DNA of 10,505 nt, from contig JAWLDB010000092.1 in the NCBI GenBank assembly GCA_041686915.1, positions 1 through 10,505 of the forward strand. The letters run 5' to 3'. Both the position numbers and the translations under genes were made by a program. Below the pieces are notes generated by a model. The model had not been told where the DNA came from and did not search any database. It was given only the letters and a program-made list of their open reading frames with translations. This DNA is from JAWLDB01 sp041686915. Its GTDB lineage: Bacteria; Bacillota; UBA994; UBA5500. Of the stretch, positions 1 to 6,685 are shown piece after piece (position 1 is the first letter of the stretch; every line of letters begins with the position of its first letter).

Positions 1-8
1 CTCGCAGG

Positions 9-410
9 GTGAACTGGAGTGGTGTTCGCCTCGATGTATCCTCTTTCGATGTTGTCGAGCTGGTTTGCGACCCGGCTGTCGGTCTTGGGCCAGAACAGCA
101 GCTTGCTCTTTTCAAGCATTACGTGCAGTCCCGGCAACTGAAAGCTGATGAGCGTGATGCGCTCTACACCGAACTGATGCGGTTGGCAGTTTACTTCCGC
201 CTTGTGCTGCTGGGTTTCCTGATAACCTACGTGCAGGGCGTCAAGGACGCTGCTAAGCAGAGCAAACAGGTTGGGATCAAATACTGGGAGCCTAAGGCAG
301 TATCACAGGCTGTGGACAATGTACTGGTGCACATGCGCAGTGACGAGAAACTGGCCAGACTGGCGGATTTGCTAGATGAAAAGCTGCAGACGGTCGCGGC
401 CTGGGCATAG
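9..410 (+). CDS. Hypothetical protein, possibly truncated at the left edge
   Basis: I do not recognise this protein. It is read from a GTG with only eight bases of sequence before it, and the frame stays open to the window edge, so the true start may lie outside and the product may be longer than 133 residues. The visible part looks soluble and mostly helical. A hydrophobic stretch at about residues 58-75 (VYFRLVLLGFLITYV) is preceded and followed by charged helices rich in Lys, Asp and Glu, which suits a buried helix better than a clear membrane span. A hairpin terminator begins 13 bases after the stop, which supports this as the real end of a plus-strand transcription unit. No catalytic motif is visible and no function can be assigned. 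Confidence 0.55.
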   Translation: MNWSGVRLDVSSFDVVELVCDPAVGLGPEQQLALFKHYVQSRQLKADERDALYTELMRLAVYFRLVLLGFLITYVQGVKDAAKQSKQVGIKYWEPKAVSQAVDNVLVHMRSDEKLARLADLLDEKLQTVAAWA

Positions 411-422
411 GATGTAGAATAA

Positions 423-453
423 CAAGAACCTCGCGACATATGCGGGGTTCTTG
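423..453 (+). terminator. Hairpin terminator after the first gene
   Basis: A 12-bp stem (423-434 with 442-453, one G-T wobble) encloses a 7-base loop. It lies 13 bases past the stop of the upstream gene. The stem's 3' arm ends in TTCTTG and is followed by TGCTTAA, so the U-tract is imperfect. It most likely ends plus-strand transcription before the next gene. Confidence 0.7.
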
Positions 454-589
454 TGCTTAAGACGGTTACTAGCACGCCGTCAGGCCATATTATACAATTG
501 TTCCGTGCACTTCTCCTGCCCTACATGTATACTGGAGAAGGTCGCCCTTTGCTGGCTGGCTTGTAAAATACGGGACGGAGATGATAGCT

Positions 590-964
590 GTGAAATCAAA
601 AGTAGGAACCAAACGACCTAGAGGAACAACGATGCTCTACGTTGCTGGAACCATTGTGGCACTGGTTGCCTTGGCTTTCCTGATCAACAACATAATACTG
701 TTCAGAAATACTATCGCCCAGTACGTGGCACAAGGGTACCCCTATGCTGAGGTCTTCTGGGGACTGTTCCCTGGCCAGCTGTTGCCCGGCTTGTTTCAGC
801 CGATTGCCGTCTACGGCGGTATCGCAGCCCTGCTATATGCAGCAGGTATGATCAATCATAAGGTCACACAGTGTGTCGCATGCTGCTCACAGGTTGAGCC
901 TATGGAAGGGAACGAGCATGCCAATGCTGTTGAGTCCGAACAAACTGAGACTGTAAGCGAGTAA
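590..964 (+). CDS. Small two-helix membrane protein of unknown function
   Basis: The product is 124 residues from a GTG start. That GTG has GGAG at 577-580 with a 9-base spacer. The in-frame ATG at 581 abuts the GGAG and is less likely. An ATG at 632 with its own AGAGG is a further alternative. A basic N-terminus (KSKVGTKRPR) precedes a first membrane helix at about residues 15-37. A second helix lies at about 66-87 (FQPIAVYGGIAALLYAAGM). The basic start predicts the N-terminus inside, and with two spans the acidic C-terminal tail is inside too. That tail carries a short cysteine cluster (C95, C98, C99), which could bind metal or form disulfides, but this is only inference. It resembles no family I can name. 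It ends about 90 bases before a bidirectional hairpin facing a convergent gene. Confidence 0.65.
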   Translation: MKSKVGTKRPRGTTMLYVAGTIVALVALAFLINNIILFRNTIAQYVAQGYPYAEVFWGLFPGQLLPGLFQPIAVYGGIAALLYAAGMINHKVTQCVACCSQVEPMEGNEHANAVESEQTETVSE

Positions 965-1052
965 GGCAGACGCGTCAAAAAGGAGCTTGTCGTTGCCAGT
1001 AAGCAAAGACGGGTAATGATGACCAAACGGCCTACAGCCAGATAAAGAACAA

Positions 1053-1071
1053 GCGCCGGATTATCCGGCGC
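1053..1071. terminator. Bidirectional terminator between convergent genes
   Basis: A perfect 8-bp GC-rich stem (GCGCCGGA / TCCGGCGC, 1053-1060 with 1064-1071) has a 3-base loop. On the plus strand it is followed by CTTTTG, serving the membrane-protein gene. On the minus strand it is followed by TTGTTCTTTAT, serving the dehydrogenase gene whose stop lies 10 bases upstream. It fits a shared terminator for converging transcripts. Confidence 0.8.
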
Positions 1072-1081
1072 CTTTTGCGTA

Positions 1082-2131
1082 TTAGTACATTCTTTCTGGG
1101 TCGAGCACGTTGAGCAGGGGCCTACCATCAAGATACCGCCTGATGTTCTCGCAGAGCAACTCGGTGATCAACGCATTCTCCCGGTCGCTGGTGCTGGCCG
1201 AGTGTGGGCTGACCAAGACATTCGGCATCTCCCAGAGGGGGCTGTCTTCCGGGAGAGGTTCGGTTGCAAAGACATCAAGGCCGGCTCCAGCCAAGTGACC
1301 TGACTCGAGCGCTGCAATAAGCTCTTCTTCCACTATCAGCTGACCGCGGCCGATGTTGATTAACACTGCGCCTTTTGGCAGGGCAGCCAGTTCTCGCTTG
1401 CTAATCATGTTCTCAGTCTCCGGCGTATGAGGTGTAATCAACACCAGATAATCTGTACGCGGGAGCACTGACAGCAAGTCACTGCTGGCGTACAACTCAT
1501 CTACGTACAGCTTGGCCGGGTCGCGTCCTTCGGTCCTTCGGACGATGCCTATTACCTTCATACCTACAGCTTTGGCGAACTCGGCTACCTTGCTGCCGAC
1601 TCTGCCTGCTCCTACAACTGTAAGCGTACGGTCTACCAGGTCGCTTCCGGTGTAGCGCTCCCACTTCCTGACCTTTTGGTACTCTTGCATGCGATGCAGG
1701 TTGCGGCTGAACATCAGCATCACCATCAGGCAGAACTCAGCCAGCGGCTGGGCATGTATGCCCGAAGCAGTGGTGAAGATCGTCTCAGGCATCCTTTCCG
1801 CGTACCGCTGAGTCTTGATGAACACGCCAATGCCTGAACTGGTGAACTGGATCCATTTGACGTTTGGCGCCAACTCCGGCAAATCGCTTCGATGCGTGTG
1901 GTCGAAGTCAAACAGGATGTCCGCCTGCTTGAGCAACTCCTGCCACCGCTCTTCCTGCTCAGGGGTGCGCCTGAAGTCAGGGGACCCGTTATGGTCGGCT
2001 ATATAGCGTGGTGGCGCAATCAGTTTAGGCTCATAGATTACGTTGATGCGTTCATCAACGGCTCTGATCTGTTCAACGAACTGCTCTTCCAGGTAACTAG
2101 CGATCAGCAGGTTGTAGCTTTTCTGCGTCAT
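1082..2131 (-). CDS. D-isomer-specific 2-hydroxyacid dehydrogenase (NAD(P)-binding)
   Basis: This cytoplasmic oxidoreductase belongs to the D-2-hydroxyacid dehydrogenase family, which interconverts 2-oxoacids and D-2-hydroxyacids with NAD(P)H. Its 349 residues match the family's usual length. The nucleotide-binding loop is VGAGRVGSK with the GxGxxG at about residues 174-179, inside the Rossmann domain (roughly 125-310). The catalytic triad is intact: Arg262 in NIGRGQL, Glu291 in DVFATEPLP and His310 in VSPHSAS. The substrate-binding domain is formed by the N-terminal part (1-110) and the C-terminal end. The overall pattern is closest to the glyoxylate/hydroxypyruvate reductase and phosphoglycerate-dehydrogenase-like branch, but the true substrate cannot be read from the sequence. 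The start is an ATG with GGAGG seven bases upstream. The neighbouring upstream gene on the same strand is a cupin 131 bases away, beyond a hairpin, so co-transcription is uncertain. Confidence 0.93.
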   Translation of the reverse strand: MTQKSYNLLIASYLEEQFVEQIRAVDERINVIYEPKLIAPPRYIADHNGSPDFRRTPEQEERWQELLKQADILFDFDHTHRSDLPELAPNVKWIQFTSSGIGVFIKTQRYAERMPETIFTTASGIHAQPLAEFCLMVMLMFSRNLHRMQEYQKVRKWERYTGSDLVDRTLTVVGAGRVGSKVAEFAKAVGMKVIGIVRRTEGRDPAKLYVDELYASSDLLSVLPRTDYLVLITPHTPETENMISKRELAALPKGAVLINIGRGQLIVEEELIAALESGHLAGAGLDVFATEPLPEDSPLWEMPNVLVSPHSASTSDRENALITELLCENIRRYLDGRPLLNVLDPERMY

Positions 2132-2188
2132 GATATTTCCTCCATCCCGAAATCTTTAGGAGGTTAGTTCTATACGCGTATTAACAAG

Positions 2189-2217
2189 TCCTGCTGGGTT
2201 TGAACGTGCCAGCAGGA
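2189..2217 (-). terminator. Inverted repeat, probable terminator after the cupin gene
   Basis: A perfect 9-bp stem (TCCTGCTGG at 2189-2197 with CCAGCAGGA at 2209-2217) has an 11-base loop. It lies 45 bases past the cupin stop on the minus strand and is followed there by CTTGTTAAT, a weak U-tract. It probably limits read-through into the dehydrogenase gene. Confidence 0.55.
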
Positions 2218-2262
2218 AAAGCTAGAAAGCACACTCCACTCGTTAGTCTGTGATGCACGAAC

Positions 2263-2589
2263 TTAGGCCTGTTGCATCGTACGGGGGCTGGGGGCTTTCA
2301 CTACGAAGAACTCTAGTGTAGTGGAGTTCTGGTTGGACACATTCATCTTTGTCTTAAAGGGAATGTTCACGATGCTACCCGCCGGATAATCATGCCTTTC
2401 CTGGTCATCTAGCTGCAAAGACACTGTTCCGCGCACGACAATCATATAGACATGAGAGTTGGAATAATGCTCGGGTAACGCTTCACCCTGCAGTAGCACC
2501 ATATGGTTGATGCCAACGTTGTCATCCTCGAGCACCCGTTCTATCAGCTTTGTTTCTGAGTGGTTGAACACATACAACTTTTCAATCAT
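2263..2589 (-). CDS. Small single-domain cupin protein
   Basis: The product is 108 residues, which is one cupin beta-barrel (roughly 25-97). Visible cupin landmarks are the first motif ending at G54 (VYMIVVRG), the turn PAG at 69-71, and the IPF start of the second motif at 76-78. The usual metal ligands are largely absent. Against the classic HxHxxxxE/second-His arrangement, His41 is kept, the second His is Ser43, the Glu position is His46, and the last His position falls near Met82. The protein may therefore bind a ligand rather than act as a metal enzyme, or it may use an unusual metal site. The start is an ATG with AAGGAG nine bases upstream. Flanking hairpins on both sides suggest a single-gene unit. 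A sensor or small-molecule-binding role is inference only. Confidence 0.85.
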   Translation of the reverse strand: MIEKLYVFNHSETKLIERVLEDDNVGINHMVLLQGEALPEHYSNSHVYMIVVRGTVSLQLDDQERHDYPAGSIVNIPFKTKMNVSNQNSTTLEFFVVKAPSPRTMQQA

Positions 2590-2702
2590 ACCAATAATCT
2601 CCTTACTTTGTTAGTAACTTCTTTGCAATGGTTCGTGACCAAGGTGCCCTTCTCCTTCCAACTAATTAACCACATTAACAATAATTCTGAGTGATCAAAT
2701 AA

Positions 2703-2727
2703 AGACCGGCCACTAATCGGCCGGTCT
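2703..2727 (-). terminator. Strong terminator after the DUF1540 gene
   Basis: A perfect 9-bp stem (AGACCGGCC at 2703-2711 with GGCCGGTCT at 2719-2727) has a 7-base loop. Read on the minus strand it is followed by TTATTTGAT. It lies 30 bases past the stop of the small four-cysteine gene, and this placement supports that gene as real. Confidence 0.85.
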
Positions 2728-2757
2728 GCTGAAATAATGTGTGTCGTCGCGTCCGAC

Positions 2758-2934
2758 CTAGCCCTTAGGGGCGAAAGTAGCGCAGTCAGTGTCCTGGGTG
2801 TTATGGGCATTAGGAGCCTGGATTTCAATTCCTGCTGCGGTGCAGTAGTTGCCCTGTTTGTAGTACTTGCAGGTGTTAACTACGCATTTTACGCCGGAGA
2901 GTGGGTTATGAGTGTTCTCTACGCGTCCTGTCAT
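2758..2934 (-). CDS. DUF1540 small cysteine-rich protein
   Basis: This short gene encodes 58 residues and is easily missed. Its sequence has the DUF1540 pattern: a VKC-x4-C-KYY segment, then NYCTAAGIEI, then an end of DTDCATF. The four cysteines are C17, C22, C31 and C51. DUF1540 proteins are common in Clostridia and related Bacillota, often in several copies, and the conserved cysteines suggest a small metal-binding fold. Their function is not established. The ATG has an excellent GGAGG seven bases upstream (AAAGGAGGTCAACTC). A strong hairpin terminator follows the stop. The gene lies 105 bases downstream of the ferritin-like gene on the same strand with no clear terminator between them, so the two may share a transcript or have separate promoters. 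Confidence 0.9.
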   Translation of the reverse strand: MTGRVENTHNPLSGVKCVVNTCKYYKQGNYCTAAGIEIQAPNAHNTQDTDCATFAPKG

Positions 2935-2966
2935 GAGTTGACCTCCTTTCGCAGTAAGCTACGCCT

Positions 2967-2995
2967 ATTATCCGAAAGAACACAGTGGGTTATTC
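2967..2995 (-). promoter_or_regulatory. Possible promoter of the DUF1540 gene
   Basis: Upstream of the DUF1540 start the minus strand reads GGAATA, then 18 bases, then GATAATA. This resembles a SigG/SigF-type sporulation promoter (roughly GNATA, about 18 bases, CATNNTA) with one poor -10 base. It is also compatible with a vegetative GATAAT -10 with a weak -35. The match is suggestive only. Confidence 0.25.
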
Positions 2996-3039
2996 CGGAC
3001 ACTGCATGGAGTTCTGTCTTGCTCCTTACAAGCTATTCT

Positions 3040-3585
3040 CTATGGCAGCTTGTCATTTGGTGTGAACTGCAACATTCTTACAGCCCACGCTGCATGGTTC
3101 TCTTCGTCAACCTGATTGGACAGAAAGAGGTCACGCAGTGTTTCGTCACTACACTGCCGATAAGCTTGCTTGTAATCTTGAGCAGCCTTGTTCTCAATTA
3201 GAGAGATAACCTTCAGACTAATGGTAGGGGGCACGCGCGATAGTACTTTGCCACTCAGTATGCCCAGGACGTTGCCTAGAGTGGTCCATTTACCCACAGG
3301 TATCCCTGCTCGGATTGCGTGGGATTGCAGCTTATCTAAGTGTTCCTGCTCCACTAGCATTGCTTTCTCCAATCCGACCGCCAGGTGTGGATTGCTACTC
3401 CGCCGGCAAGCATTGGCCAAGCTCCTGTAAAGAGGTACCTGCTGTGCTTCCAGGGCCGTTGCATATTGCACAAAACCCCGAATATGGTCCGGCAGTTTGT
3501 GACCTGATGGGTTTTTTGTTCGGATAAGCAGCACCCATGCAGTTAGACCGCATCCCGCAAGCAAGAGCCAGTTTTTGCGCCGCAT
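3040..3585 (-). CDS. Membrane-anchored ferritin-like di-iron protein
   Basis: The product is 181 residues. A short basic start (MRRKN) is followed by a hydrophobic stretch at about 6-21 that should act as a membrane anchor. LAGC at 9-12 mimics a lipobox, but the hydrophobic run before it is very short and continues after the Cys, so an anchor is likelier. The rest is a four-helix bundle with a full set of di-iron ligands: Glu46; Glu79 and His82 (ExxH); Glu131; Glu161 and His164 (ExxH). This E, ExxH, E, ExxH order is the ferritin-like superfamily pattern, also seen in COQ7-type and rubrerythrin-like proteins. Likely roles are oxygen or peroxide handling, or iron binding, but the substrate is unknown. 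With the N-terminal anchor and a basic N-terminus, the bundle would lie outside the membrane. The start is an ATG with GAGGTGA seven bases upstream. It sits just beyond the terminator of the four-gene membrane operon. Confidence 0.82.
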   Translation of the reverse strand: MRRKNWLLLAGCGLTAWVLLIRTKNPSGHKLPDHIRGFVQYATALEAQQVPLYRSLANACRRSSNPHLAVGLEKAMLVEQEHLDKLQSHAIRAGIPVGKWTTLGNVLGILSGKVLSRVPPTISLKVISLIENKAAQDYKQAYRQCSDETLRDLFLSNQVDEENHAAWAVRMLQFTPNDKLP

Positions 3586-3626
3586 TCCAAATCACCTCAT
3601 TCTAGCTTGCCCACAAAAAAGGAAAG

Positions 3627-3648
3627 GCCCGCGGCTTTTGCCACGGGC
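3627..3648 (-). terminator. Terminator of the four-gene membrane operon
   Basis: A 9-bp stem with one mismatch (GCCCGCGGC at 3627-3635 with GCCACGGGC at 3640-3648) has a TTTT loop on the plus strand. On the minus strand it is followed by CTTTCCTTTTTT, a clear U-tract (complement of 3615-3625). It lies about 20 bases past the stop of the last operon gene. Confidence 0.85.
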
Positions 3649-3668
3649 AGCTATAAATTGATAAGGAT

Positions 3669-4310
3669 CTAGCCTAATATACCTAACCATTTGCCGAAGA
3701 TGTCTGACATTGCACCAAGAAGGAGAGAGAGACGACCCATAGCGACGTTTCCGAACGCGACACCGAAGGTGATCATCATCACATAGCGGCCAAAGCCAGA
3801 AACTTGCTTGGCAGCTCCCTTCTGTTCCATCGCGAAGAAGAAGTAGAAGATAACGGAGAGAACGCCTGCTACCATGATAATGTTGTTAATCGACTGAGAA
3901 AGGATAAATGAACCATCAGACCCGCGCACAATCAGAGGTACCATAGCGGCTCTGGACTGGGCCAGAAGCTGTGACTGCAGCAGGCCGAAAGTAGAGATAC
4001 CCACACCGATACCTACCAGGAAAGACATGGACCAACGGCTGACCCAGGCGATCTGTTTGAAGAAACGGGTATATAACAGGAGTCCAAGGATAATTGGTAT
4101 AATCAGGTTAACCTCGCCTTTGGTGGTCAGAGGTGTCCATGCCCGGTCGAGGATGTTACCAAAGTTGACGACTACCGCATAACCGGCGCTGGCACCTACA
4201 TAGATGTGCTCAAACAGGCGGTACATTGGGTTCTCTTTGTAGATGAATGAGAAGAGGCACAGCATGCCTATGCCCATAAACCATACCCAAGGGTTAGTTG
4301 AGATGTTCAC
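3669..4310 (-). CDS. Polytopic membrane protein, fourth gene of an uncharacterised membrane operon
   Basis: The product is 213 residues with about six to seven membrane helices (approximately 7-24, 37-50, 68-82, 93-112, 141-160, 174-190 and a possible 191-208). A distinctive segment after the first helix, ENPMYRLFEHIYVGASAGY (25-43), has the look of a family signature, and I have an impression of similar segments in other uncharacterised membrane proteins. No transporter or enzyme motif is visible. The GTG start has GGAGG seven bases upstream (GGGAGGTGAAACT). It is last in a tight minus-strand operon, 36 bases after the preceding gene and just before a strong terminator. It probably forms a complex with the three upstream products. 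Function is unknown. Confidence 0.88.
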   Translation of the reverse strand: MNISTNPWVWFMGIGMLCLFSFIYKENPMYRLFEHIYVGASAGYAVVVNFGNILDRAWTPLTTKGEVNLIIPIILGLLLYTRFFKQIAWVSRWSMSFLVGIGVGISTFGLLQSQLLAQSRAAMVPLIVRGSDGSFILSQSINNIIMVAGVLSVIFYFFFAMEQKGAAKQVSGFGRYVMMITFGVAFGNVAMGRLSLLLGAMSDIFGKWLGILG

Positions 4311-4346
4311 AGTTTCACCTCCCGGTTTCAGGATGAGGAGATACTA

Positions 4347-5165
4347 TTAAGCTGATTTCTTTACACTGCGTTTAGTCATGAAGTAAGCCAGGTTGCCGAC
4401 CACGATGAAGGCGATAATGACCACGTGACCCATTGATTGAGCATCCATGCGAGCTGCGCCTTCGCCTGGTTCACCCAGTACCACTTCATACTCAGCGGCA
4501 CCTCTCAGGCCCTGCAGAAGGCCATGCAGCTGACCAGAGTTGTAGTAGGGGATGACGTTTGGCACGCAGACGGTCACGATGCCGGCAGCATAGGGGAAGC
4601 CTGCTGGCAGCTGGCGTAGGAAGTCCTGGTATCCAGGGGCACCGGTCTGGAAGTCTATGATGTAGGAGAAATCTTTGATAGTCTCAATTCCAGACATAAT
4701 CGGTGTGTTAGCTACTCTGTTACCCCGGTGGTCGTTTTCAAAGGAGTTCTTCGGATCCTCTACGAAGCTCTTTACCGCAGTTTCTCCACCAGACATATAA
4801 CCCAGGTTGATGACGGTTTCACCATAGGTGAATCTGTCACCTAACTCAGCGATGATCTGTTCAGCAAACATTGGACCGTCAGTAACAAAACCAACCATGA
4901 CAGTCTTGATTCCCCGCCGACCCAGATGCTTGGCGACTGCTACGGCTTGGGGATGTACGTCTGCCTGGCCGCCTACCGAGTAGTCCAGAACGAACAGTAC
5001 TGTATCGGACTGGGGATCGAGAGCTTCGATCGTGTCAAATACTGTTTGTGTCGTCTCATTGACTGAAAGCGGAATGCCCAAGGGCTTTGCCATCGGCACA
5101 AATAGTACTATCAAGAGCAGCGTATAGATAATCCGGCGGTCAATGTTCTGTAATTTCTGCCACAC
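4347..5165 (-). CDS. Bitopic membrane protein with a large extracytoplasmic alpha/beta domain, third gene of the membrane operon
   Basis: The 272-residue product has a basic N-terminus, a membrane helix at about 11-27, a domain of about 215 residues, and a second helix at about 246-264 followed by TKRSVKKSA. Positive charges on both ends predict both termini inside and the domain outside. The domain begins with a Rossmann-like alternation: strand VLFVLDYSVG (56-65), helix 71-83, strand KTVMVGFV (87-94). Later segments look conserved: NLGYMSGGETAV (120-131), the pair DFQTGAPGYQDFL (171-183), and LHGLLQGLRGAAEYE (213-227). I cannot assign an enzyme family. The GTG start is the first possible one after an in-frame TGA, with GGAGG 11 bases upstream, a slightly long spacer. 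The preceding gene ends 26 bases upstream, which indicates co-transcription. Confidence 0.88.
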   Translation of the reverse strand: MWQKLQNIDRRIIYTLLLIVLFVPMAKPLGIPLSVNETTQTVFDTIEALDPQSDTVLFVLDYSVGGQADVHPQAVAVAKHLGRRGIKTVMVGFVTDGPMFAEQIIAELGDRFTYGETVINLGYMSGGETAVKSFVEDPKNSFENDHRGNRVANTPIMSGIETIKDFSYIIDFQTGAPGYQDFLRQLPAGFPYAAGIVTVCVPNVIPYYNSGQLHGLLQGLRGAAEYEVVLGEPGEGAARMDAQSMGHVVIIAFIVVGNLAYFMTKRSVKKSA

Positions 5166-5191
5166 TAGTCAAGGCACCTCCTTTCTTGCGA

Positions 5192-5830
5192 TTATTCGCC
5201 TTGGCCAAGGTGACCGCGGTCAAATCCGAGCAGAATACGCATACTGGTGGCAAAGCCACCGATAGCAACGCCGATAGCGATGCCACGCTGCCCGGTCATA
5301 TTGATAACTCTTAGTAGCCAGTTACTTATTACAGGGAATTTATCCCAAACCAGTTCGCCAATAGGGGCATTGCCCAGCATGACTAGCACCGCCGCTATCA
5401 GAAGCAGACTTGCTTCCAGGCTGCGCATGCGGAATGCGCGGTATGAGGCTGATGCCACATAGAAGGCCAAGATAGCAAACATGGCAGAACCAAACGGGCT
5501 GTAGGAATGGTCGAACAGGTTCTGGAATAAGGCTTTGGCACCTGCATTATCCGGGTTGAGCTTAGTATAGATGCCCACAGATATGAAGATAGCCATGGTA
5601 GCAACCAAAGCGACGCTGTTAATCCAACCCGGGCGCTGACGCGAAATCTTGTTGATGTGAATGCGCACCAGGTTGACGGAAGCCAAACCGACTGCAAACG
5701 CACTTACGATAACGCCCCAGTTAACCAGGTTTGTCGAAGTCGCTTTTAGGGTGTCGTTAGCAACAAAGTAGTTGAGCAGGAGCAACGTGCCTACAATAAA
5801 GACAATTGCCAGTGGAACTCCTCTACGCAC
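5192..5830 (-). CDS. Polytopic membrane protein, second gene of the membrane operon
   Basis: The product is 212 residues with about six membrane helices (approximately 6-24, 35-57, 70-88, 113-130, 138-153 and 183-201). Conserved-looking, charged loops are RIHINKISRQRPGW (56-69), YRAFRMRSLEA (130-140) and MTGQRGIAIG (178-187). The C-terminal tail is short (FDRGHLGQGE). Positive charges cluster in the loops after helix 2 and helix 4, predicting these as cytoplasmic. There are no recognisable transporter, channel or enzyme motifs. The GTG start has GGAGG eight bases upstream (AAGGAGGTGTAATCA). The gene follows the first operon gene by 41 bases. It would pair with the other polytopic product of the operon as the membrane core of a complex, which is inference from context. 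Confidence 0.88.
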   Translation of the reverse strand: MRRGVPLAIVFIVGTLLLLNYFVANDTLKATSTNLVNWGVIVSAFAVGLASVNLVRIHINKISRQRPGWINSVALVATMAIFISVGIYTKLNPDNAGAKALFQNLFDHSYSPFGSAMFAILAFYVASASYRAFRMRSLEASLLLIAAVLVMLGNAPIGELVWDKFPVISNWLLRVINMTGQRGIAIGVAIGGFATSMRILLGFDRGHLGQGE

Positions 5831-5871
5831 TGATTACACCTCCTTGCTTGAGGAATTATAGTCTTATTCCG

Positions 5872-6654
5872 TTACTTACTCATCAGGTCAACCAACCACT
5901 TGCTATTGAAAGTGGCGAGCAGTGTACCAACGCTGATTAGGGCCATGGTAGCCAGCTTCACGTAGTCCTGACCGCCCAAGCTACCCAACTTGACTGCGTC
6001 TTGCGACAAGTAAGCACCACCGGCAAAGAGTTCTTCACCGATGAGGGTGTAGTCGCAGGCGGCTACGAAGAATGCGGTTTGAGCCAGGTTACCGGTACCG
6101 GCTACCTGAATCGCGCCAACCTGAGCACCGCCTTCTGCGAACAGCAGGGACTCTGCCATGAAGTATCCAATCATAATATTCGCCGCAACCTTCTCGCGGT
6201 TGAAAATACCGAGTACACCGGCAGCCCATGCGAACTGGGCGTCCGAGATGTAGCGAACGGTATCTTCCTGGAACATATCAGGTTTGCCAGAGGCAAGGTA
6301 TGCCTGGCGTACCAGCTCCTGAATCAGCGGGAAGGACTGCGGCGATTTGCATGTGACGATTAGCTGAGTGTTGTACTTGGCGGTGAGGCCAACCACATAT
6401 GTCAGCACGTCGAAAGAAGCGAAAGTCTGAGGCGCGGTAGAACTGGTGATGTCACCGTATCCCGGAGTATAATGTACCGGGCGGCCCATCTCAGTCGCGC
6501 GACCGACTGCTTCCTCGATGGAGTCAAGGGCGGCAATCCGGCGGATCTTCGGTGTGAACTTGCCAGAACGGGTAGCGACCAGCACGCCGATGATGAACGT
6601 GCCATAGACCAACAGGGCAGCGAGCACGAAGAAAGTACCATTGATCATTGTCAT
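5872..6654 (-). CDS. Membrane-anchored protein with a large cytoplasmic domain (DUF6754-like), first gene of the membrane operon
   Basis: The product is 260 residues. A first helix at about 6-27 is followed by basic RSGKFTPKIRR, which predicts the following domain inside the cell. The domain runs to about residue 230 and a second helix lies at about 232-249. The conspicuous segment SIEEAVGRATEMGRPVHYTPG (45-65) and the Gly-rich stretch AEGGAQVGAIQVAGTGNLAQ (173-192) look like family signatures. From memory these resemble uncharacterised membrane proteins grouped as DUF6754, an attribution I could not check. No catalytic motif is evident. The ATG start has GGAGGTGA six bases upstream, and another Met follows two codons later. 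It leads a four-gene operon whose leader contains a small hairpin, and it is divergent from the patatin cluster. Confidence 0.88.
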   Translation of the reverse strand: MTMINGTFFVLAALLVYGTFIIGVLVATRSGKFTPKIRRIAALDSIEEAVGRATEMGRPVHYTPGYGDITSSTAPQTFASFDVLTYVVGLTAKYNTQLIVTCKSPQSFPLIQELVRQAYLASGKPDMFQEDTVRYISDAQFAWAAGVLGIFNREKVAANIMIGYFMAESLLFAEGGAQVGAIQVAGTGNLAQTAFFVAACDYTLIGEELFAGGAYLSQDAVKLGSLGGQDYVKLATMALISVGTLLATFNSKWLVDLMSK

Positions 6655-6685
6655 CTGTATTCACCTCCTCCCTGGATGGGATGCA

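Noticed and set aside
9..15. The GTG as a certain start of the first gene
   Set aside because: Only eight bases precede it and the frame remains open, so the start cannot be decided from this window.
488..533. Promoter-like TATTAT, TATACA and TATACT boxes upstream of the small membrane protein gene
   Set aside because: None has a recognisable -35 at 16-18 bases, so the true promoter of that gene could not be chosen.
981..1016. AAAAAGGAG at about 977-985 followed by a TTG codon at 993
   Set aside because: The frame closes after seven codons. Neighbouring frames have no start at the right spacing, so no gene can be supported.
2172..2181. Palindrome ATACGCGTAT upstream of the dehydrogenase gene
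   Set aside because: A 10-bp palindrome is short enough to occur by chance, and no paired promoter elements could be fixed around it.
2586..2828. Minus-strand frame of 80 codons between the cupin and DUF1540 genes
   Set aside because: It overlaps the DUF1540 gene in another frame, runs straight through a strong terminator hairpin, and its product resembles no protein.
2737..3201. Long plus-strand frame of 154 codons opposite the DUF1540 and ferritin-like genes
   Set aside because: It lies antisense to two well-supported genes with strong family motifs, and its own start lacks a ribosome binding site.
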